This document shows, piece after piece, positions 7,287 through 11,988 of a stretch of DNA of 11,988 nt. Position 1 is the stretch's first letter. Each line of letters begins with the position of its first letter. The notes beneath the pieces were generated by a model. That model worked only from the letters and a program-made list of their open reading frames with translations. It made no database searches and was not told the origin of the DNA. Origin of the DNA: Amoebophrya sp. AT5.2 (lineage: Eukaryota; Sar; Dinophyceae; Syndiniales; Amoebophryaceae); assembly GCA_005223375.1 (NCBI GenBank), contig RXOD01005918.1, forward strand, positions 1 to 11,988. Reading direction: 5' to 3'. A program made the position numbers and the translations under genes.

Positions 7287-9343
7287 CCTCTTCCTCGATC
7301 ATCGCAGCTTGTTCAGCGCGAGCACCTTCGGCTAAGTTAGTACTGTACTTCTCGTCGCAGGTAACCGTAGGTAAGGTAAGTAGAAGTAGCACCTGCCTCC
7401 GCCACCCTGGCACAATTTTCGTCGATTTGCAGCCACACCAATTTCGCGGCAGCCGTTCCGGTGAGTGAGCAATCGCAGAAGATTAGGTCGCACAGGGGCT
7501 TCTTGCGGTCGGCGTCAAACGGGTCGATTTGGTTTTCCAGAAACGCCGAAACGAGCGTCAGACCCGATGCACGGACTTCCGCAGCTGTCGTGCTCGCGTT
7601 CGGCTTGCTGGAAAAAGACGACGACGCCAAGGTAGCGATCTTACCGTCTTCCACGAATTCCACGTCCTCCAGGCAGCAATTGTAGACCGCTACGAAGAAG
7701 CAGCGCAGCGCCTGCTCCAGCACGGAACGGCTGGCCGATTTACCTGCGCTCCTCTTGGAGGCTTCGTCTTGGGCCTTGCCGCTGCTCCCCCTACTTCCGC
7801 CAGCTGCGCTGCTCTTGCTCTTCATCTTCATTTTGGCCGCCTTCTTTTTGCTCGTCTCGTTTTCCTTGCTCGTTTCATTTACGATCGGTTCATCCTCTTC
7901 CAGCGCCGCTGTACACATCAAATCCCCAACGTTCAGCGTCGAGTAGAGCCGCTGCATGGCCTCCAGCAAGCTGCACCCCTTCATGTTTTTCCCCGCCGAA
8001 GTGTCCGCTCCGCGCAACATCCGAAGAACCGCAACACGCACCTCTACCCGGCTGCTTTCGAGTAGCCCCTGCACCAGAACGGCCAACTGACGTGCGAGCG
8101 TGCATTCTAGCTGTTCGAGGCGCTCCTGTTGACTAATCCGTCGCTTTTTGGGAGGTGCATTTTTGTTGTTCCGGCCGCTCGCACCACCGAACATGTGAGG
8201 CATATCGAGATCGTCCTCTCCAACATCCGCTTCCGCTTCGGCCTCCTCGTCATTGCCAGCTCCCTCTAGCGCCGCTTCGAACTTCTCCACGGTTCTCGGC
8301 AGCAAGTTCGCAACTAGCTCGAGGCAGTCGAGGTTGACCGCGAGAGCGTCGTCACAAGCGGCGCGGTCGAAGTAGAAAGTCTCGATTTCGTCCTCCTGCT
8401 CCCCAACATCCGCCCTCGTCGCGGCCAGGTCGAGCACCCTACCGAGGCCGAGGAAAGCGAGCCGGCGCCACTCCGGGACGGCAGACTTCTCTGCGAACCC
8501 CTGCAACAGGGTGCACAGACTGTGAAGAAGGACAGAGCGAGGAAGTGGCTCATTCATCTTTTCCTGCTGCTCGTGGAGCGAGTGCTTTGCAGCCGCGCCG
8601 CCCTCGCTCTTCCGCTCCACACCCGACCCTGAGAACCGTAACTCGTCGCTGGCTTCGAGTTGCAGCTCGCCCTTCGCCTTCCGCTTCTTCATTTTCGTGA
8701 CCGCGGGTCCTCCAGCCGGATAGGTATCGTTATGACCATCTGCTGCCTCTGCGACGCTTGAGGAAGCAAAAACTTCGCCCAGAAAGGCCAGGTAGTACTT
8801 CTTCGCTCGGTCCCGCTGTTTCTTGTTGCGCCCTTGGGCGGGCGGGTGCTGCAGATGAGCCGCCGCAGCGTGAGCAGCCCCCCGACCGACGGCCGCGTCT
8901 CCTCCCCCCGCATCGTCAGCTGGAATCACAATCTCATTGTTGTTGGCAGCTTGCGCGACGGACGAGCCTCCTTTTCCACCAGCGCCAGCTGCTGCGCCCG
9001 TTGTAGTGACCGTGACGGAGTTTCTGACGCAGCGGTCCACCAAATCGTCAATCAGCTCGAATTCCTCCTTCGCCGGCATCAAGTGTCCGCTTTCTGCCAC
9101 GTCAAGTAGGAGAAAGGAAAGATCGAAAAGGGCTTCGTGCTCGTCCTTGTCGACTTCTTGCAGCCACTCTCGAGCTACCGAAGCAGCGTGTTTCCCGCTG
9201 TTCGCGCCGGATGACTGCGCTGCGAGCAACAACCGGGCGAGGAGCGGAGAAAACGAGGAGGTAGAGGTCTCTGCAGGCGGTTTCTTCTTTTCCACTCCGC
9301 CCGCGGGCGGGGGGGCGTCCGAAGGCTGTGAGGCCGAAAGCAT
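7267..9343 (-). CDS. HEAT-like protein with possible condensin Cap-G (Cnd3) region, 671 aa, two exons
   Basis: Proposed structure: exon 1 9343-7393, intron 7392-7332, exon 2 7331-7267 ending in TAA. Splicing GCAG|GTGCTA to CTAACTTAG|CC keeps the frame and adds 21 residues, A-E-G-A-R-A-E-Q-A-A then MIEEEDARISD. Without splicing the frame stops at 7339-7337. Residues 70-110 (LFDLSFLLLDVAESG...DDLVDRCVRN), 270-360 (LLQGFAEKS..EWRRLAFLGLGRVLDL) and 415-475 (LLESSRVEVRVAVLRML) are helical pairs. VLEQALRCFFVAVYN (541-555) resembles the LxxCLxxFFPVxAF element that follows the acidic loop in condensin Cap-G. The order VRxxAxxxLG, acidic insert (365-380), EVR helix, EED loop and FF motif matches Cnd3 from memory; this is not an alignment. 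Lys/Ser-rich inserts sit at 488-540. A full Cap-G has about 400-500 further N-terminal HEAT residues, absent here with no room upstream. The start ATG is preceded by an in-frame TAG three bases earlier (TTAG|AACATG), a possible splice acceptor. The family call is weak; that it is a gene is well supported. Confidence 0.75.
7332..7392 (-). other. 61-nt spliceosomal intron with TACTAAC branch site
   Basis: On the sense strand the intron starts GTGCTACT after exon-end GGAGGCAG and ends TACTAACTTAG before CCGAAGG. The branch-site heptamer TACTAAC matches the yeast-type consensus perfectly; its C is only 4 nt before the final AG, an unusually short spacing. The interior is pyrimidine-rich with TTACC repeats (7361-7380 region). 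Phase is 1: GCA G|CC. The in-frame stop met when the intron is retained is the TAA inside TACTAAC. Removal opens a 21-residue in-frame terminal exon. Confidence 0.65.
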
Positions 9344-9346
9344 GTT

Positions 9347-9355
9347 CTAAGTTGT
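9347..9355 (-). promoter_or_regulatory. Possible 3' splice (trans-splice or 5'-leader intron) acceptor before the 671-aa gene
   Basis: The sense strand reads ACAACTTAG|AAC ATG. The last seven bases equal the end of the acceptor of the intron at 7332-7392 (AACTTAG). The TAG is in frame with the ATG, so an exon spliced here would begin exactly after a stop. It could be a leader-exon or spliced-leader acceptor, or an internal acceptor if more coding exons exist upstream. No pyrimidine tract is obvious. Confidence 0.25.
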
Positions 9356-9709
9356 CCAACTCTCTACCTCTATCCTGCTCGTGCAGCTTCTGCTGTTCGT
9401 GCTCCGTTTTTCTGTGCTCTAAAACATGAAGTAGCACCAGAAGTTACCAGGCGATAATTGCGGGCGGAATGATAATGATTGGACACGCGCGCACGCGAAC
9501 GCGATACCTTTTCTTCTTTGATTGGGGACAATTTGTAGGCGATCTCTCTGGGAGTCGAAGAACAAAACGCGGCTTTGTATATTTTCTTCAGCGTCGTGTC
9601 TCTCTACGCGGCCGTTTTGAATATCGTACTTGCCTCTCGTGCTCGTCGAGTCGATCTATCACTCCATTGTCATCGTACGCAAAAAACAAAGGATGATGAT
9701 CAACATACT

Positions 9710-9719
9710 TAAGTACTTA
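9710..9719. repeat. Palindromic decamer TAAGTACTTA, copy 2
   Basis: Identical to the decamer at 2757-2766. It lies about 400 nt downstream of the PARN stop and about 370 nt upstream of the next start. It is preceded by CATACT, giving a slightly longer AGTA/TACT-rich block. Confidence 0.3.
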
Positions 9720-10116
9720 TGCATGAACAAAAACAGAAGGGCACTACACAGGAACGGCAGTACTACGATCGAGTTCGAGCGCCCTGGAAAATAACTACAA
9801 GGAACGACTGCAGCACGTGGTCTCGCTCTCGGGACTGGTACTGGATTAATTTGTTTCAAATCCTAGATATTGATATTAATTTTTTATTTTCGTTAGATGT
9901 TGGGTTCGGCCACTGCATTTCCGTTTCCGTAGGCGTAATCGTGTCGCTGTCGGAGTCGCGTTGTGAGGATCCGACTGCGATGCCCTCTTAGAGCCGGTCC
10001 TCACTCATTAGATTTTTCTTTTTTTTCTGTCAACTACAGGGACGACTCACCAGCTCATCTGCCTGCCATTTCAACATTTTTGCCCAACTTCTACACATCT
10101 TGATCTTCAAACAATA

Positions 10117-11924
10117 TCATCGGCCCTGCGCAACTTGAACTTGCTGCATCGGCACGCCTCCACCCACAGTTCCTGCCCCCGCGACAGTACCCAGACCCGC
10201 GTTTATTCTGGCCTTCGTCTTACTGTACTCCTCGTAGGTCAAAAGTGAGAATTTTGGAGCGCCGCCTGCTGAATTCGCCTGGATGATGTTCCAGATCATG
10301 TGGATGTTTTCGGCATCCTCATCCGTGCGCACGATCACCCAGCACGAGTCGTCGCTTACGGGCGCGATCGTGACCGTCACAGGACTCCACACGCGCATGA
10401 TCTCCCACCTGGGAAGAAGCATGGGATCCATCCTCGGAGAATCGAAGTTTGAAAAAGGACGGCAAGTTAGAAGTAGACGAAGCAGCAGGTAGTTGCGACG
10501 CGGGGTCGCACGATTGAATCGCAGAGGTGGACGAGGAATCAAATCAATGCAGATCGTCGGACATTTTCTGTTCGCCTTCGCATGATAAAACGAAAAGCAC
10601 AGATAGCTGCGTAGTACAACGACAACCTCTAGCGACGTAGTACAACCTCTACGCAACGGTACCTTTGCCATCCTTTGGGGTATCCTTGCATGAAGAAGTG
10701 TCTTTTTCCTACGGCGTTCTGCGTGTCGAGGGTGCTTTCTTTCGCCGCCAGGTCGATCATGTTGGGTTGCGTCCGCACAAGTCTGATCTTATTCAATGAG
10801 TACTGGAACAGTTGCTCGATATGCGGTATGTCTGCCCACGACAGCGCTTTCTTCTCCAGAATGTAGTTGGCCTGAAACAAAAACACCACCGCCGTCAGCA
10901 GGGAATCGTACCCCGCGTCGTGGGTAGAAAAGTCGCTCATGTTCGTACCACGACGCGCTGGCTCCTGCTGCTGCTGCTGTTCCACAACTCGTTGGCCGCC
11001 CTGGCTGCCGTTGCCCGAAGATTGGAGCGTCGTCATGTACTTCTGGAAGTGGTAGGGCAATGCGTAGCCTCCGTCTGCTGGTGCTGGTGCACCGGGTGCA
11101 ACTAGAGTTGCTGCTCCAGAACTACTGGTGCAACTAGAAGAAACCGCAAACTTAAGCGATTTGCTCGCGCACGAGGAGACCATGAAGTCACACAGGTCGG
11201 GCAGGGACGACGGTGGCGACAGCACGGAGAGCAGTTCGTGGCCGTCGCTCATGTACTTTGTGTCCACTGTTTTTGGGAACAGACTCAGCCACCGACGCTT
11301 GAAGTCCTCCACTGGCGCTGTTGTCGTTGTCGTTGCGGCTGCAGGGGTGGACGACCAATTCGTCCTGCTCTGATCCTGATGAAGCATTGCTGCGCCAGGG
11401 TCCAGTTCGCTGTTCTCCGATGGGGATTGCGGCCTCAACTGTGCTTTGCCTCCCGTATCTCCAAGTAGATCTGGAATGATGAGCTTACTGGTCATCTCGT
11501 TTTCAGACGCGGCTCCCCCGCCTCCTCCAAGCGGTAGGTCGTCGAAGAAGGTTTGGTAAACGTGGCAGATGTCGTAGAAGCAGTTGTGTCCCACTAGCAG
11601 TTTTCCCGACTTGGATATCGCATCCAGAAGCTCCCGCACGCCGCGTTTTCTTTTGATCACGTCGATCTCCTTCTGGAGGTGCTTCAGCTGTCCGTCGTAC
11701 ACGTCGGCCTCGGACTTGTAGACCGAGAGAAACCTCCCATTCTCGTTCCGCGTGGACTGGGAGTACACCTGCGGGAACTCCTGCGCGATCACAGTGTGCA
11801 ACAGCAGCCGCTGGAAAGCGTTCTCCATCGGGATCTCCAGCTGGTCAGGAGAAGAGGGGTCGCCGACCTGGCGAAGACCGATTAAATTTGCGTCGATAAG
11901 ATGCCGTAACATCAAGGGCATAAA
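10117..11924 (-). CDS. PARN: Poly(A)-specific ribonuclease PARN, C-terminal part (5' exons outside window), two exons here
   Basis: PARN is a DEDDh-type 3'-5' exoribonuclease that removes poly(A) tails. Exon A (11924-10663) and exon B (10432-10117, TAA-type stop at 10117) join as CAA AG|G ATG, giving about 524 residues. Numbering from the ATG at 11921, residues 34-50 (NAFQRLLLHTVIAQEFP) match the R3H region of animal PARN. SGKLLVGHNCFYD places the third catalytic Asp at 117 (human D292), FPKTVDTKYM follows at 216-224, and STHDAGYD supplies the catalytic His 334 and Asp 339 (human H377, D382). After PKGW (415-418) comes the RRM in exon B, ending TYEEYSKTKAR as in human TYAEYMGRK. Ser/Thr/Ala/Gly-rich insertions at about 132-205 and 255-325 (with a Q5 run) enlarge the nuclease domain. 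The first catalytic pair (DxE) should lie in exons to the right of the window. An in-frame TAG at 11927-11925 shows that 11924 must be near an exon start. The family call is strong; exon edges are inferred. Confidence 0.9.
10433..10662 (-). other. 230-nt intron in the PARN gene
   Basis: The donor is GGCAAAG|GTACCG (exon ends 10663) and the acceptor is TTCTCCGAG|GATGG (exon resumes 10432). The junction is phase 2 and gives PKGW-Q-R-MDPMLLPRW, which falls where human PARN reads PKEWKTSDLYQLF. A CTAAC branch-like motif (TTCTAAC) lies about 30 nt before the acceptor, followed by a pyrimidine-rich CCTTTTTC stretch. Unspliced, the upstream frame stops at 10629-10631. The sequence within the intron has two near-copies of GTAGAGGTTGT / CTAGAGGTTGT with ACTACG (about 10615-10655). 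Confidence 0.75.
10612..10655. repeat. Short tandem direct repeat inside the PARN intron
   Basis: On the plus strand GTAGTACAAC-GACAACCTCTA (from 10611) is followed by CGTAGTACAACCTCTA (from 10635). Thus GTAGTACAAC and ACAACCTCTA each occur twice, about 20-26 nt apart. This is an imperfect tandem duplication close to the 5' splice site, with no known role. Confidence 0.5.
10965..10979 (-). repeat. (CAG)5 run encoding poly-Q in PARN
   Basis: Five perfect CAG codons on the sense strand encode Q315-Q319 inside the Ser/Gly-rich insertion just before the catalytic STHDAGYD motif. It is short and in frame, one of several low-complexity inserts in the genes here. Confidence 0.7.
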
Positions 11925-11988
11925 CTACGTCTCTGCCTGCGGGCAAAAGCACAACATTCATTTTGAGCTTGATTTAAAGCCTCCTTGC
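11925..11988 (-). other. 3' part of an upstream PARN intron (cut by the window edge)
   Basis: On the sense strand this stretch reads pyrimidine-rich TGTGCTTTTGCCCGCAG (AG at 11938-11937), then GCAGAGACGTAG (AG at 11926-11925), then TTTATGCCC. The PARN frame is closed by TAG 11927-11925, while the protein homology starts right after it. So the coding exon must begin at or after 11924, and the N-terminal nuclease half must come from exons farther right. The good-looking CAG at 11937 cannot be the acceptor for the PARN frame unless 11921 is the true start. Confidence 0.5.

Larger units (their letters stand above)
9344..10116. other. AT-rich spacer between the PARN gene and the 671-aa gene
   Basis: This 773-bp stretch has no frame with coding character on either strand. 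It must contain the PARN 3' untranslated region (right) and the promoter or leader of the 671-aa gene (left). Observed items: an A-rich sense-strand run (complement of 10015-10028), a sense-strand AATAAA at 9888-9883 about 230 nt after the PARN stop (a possible polyadenylation signal), the palindromic decamer at 9710-9719, and ACAACTTAG ending at 9347, three bases before the next ATG. That last element shares AACTTAG with the proven-in-frame intron acceptor at 7338-7332. Confidence 0.5.

Noticed and set aside
9852..9866. B-box-like GTTTCAAATCC
   Set aside because: The flanking bases do not form a T stem and there is no A box upstream.
1..11988. Bacterial or phage origin
   Set aside because: There are frame-restoring introns with GT...AG ends and a TACTAAC branch site, a PARN gene (a eukaryotic family), low-complexity insertions and no ribosome binding sites.
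1..11988. Dinoflagellate spliced-leader RNA gene
   Set aside because: I looked for the conserved leader ending TTTTGGCTCAAG on both strands and found no copy.

Overview
The window looks like nuclear DNA of a compact-genome unicellular eukaryote. At least two protein genes are interrupted by spliceosome-type introns that restore frame when removed. Starts have eukaryotic context and no Shine-Dalgarno sites. The proteins carry long Ala/Ser/Gly/Thr/Lys-rich insertions. Coding DNA is GC-rich and spacers are visibly AT-richer. I cannot name the species. Same-strand packing with short spacers, plus low-complexity insertions, would suit an alveolate such as a dinoflagellate relative (Amoebophrya-like), but this is a guess.

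All four recognisable genes lie head-to-tail on the minus strand, so in transcription order the window reads from right to left. (1) 11924-10117: the C-terminal two thirds of a poly(A)-specific ribonuclease (PARN) in two exons. Its first exon(s), with the DxE half of the active site, lie beyond the right edge. (2) 9343-7267: a 671-residue protein in two exons with HEAT-like helices that resemble, at low confidence, the Cnd3 (Cap-G) part of condensin. It ends in a 65-nt exon behind a 61-nt intron with a TACTAAC branch site. (3) 7162-2777: a 1461-residue intronless protein I do not recognise, helical in its first two thirds and low-complexity with charged blocks in its last third. It starts only about 100 bp after gene 2. 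(4) 1394 to the left edge: at least 464 codons of an unrecognised, highly charged, probably nuclear and mostly disordered protein.

The spacers (1395-2776, 7163-7266, 9344-10116) hold no convincing gene. They contain a few structured elements: a 15-bp palindrome, a palindromic decamer TAAGTACTTA found in two spacers with a partial copy at a third gene end, an A/T homopolymer tract and a short duplication at the end of gene 2.

No mobile element, CRISPR array, tRNA or rRNA gene was found. The points most worth checking are the splice structure of gene 2 (separate gene or fused to gene 3), the apparent absence of a Cap-G N-terminal half, the unrecognised genes 3 and 4, and the PARN RRM that seems to lack the cap-stacking tryptophan.
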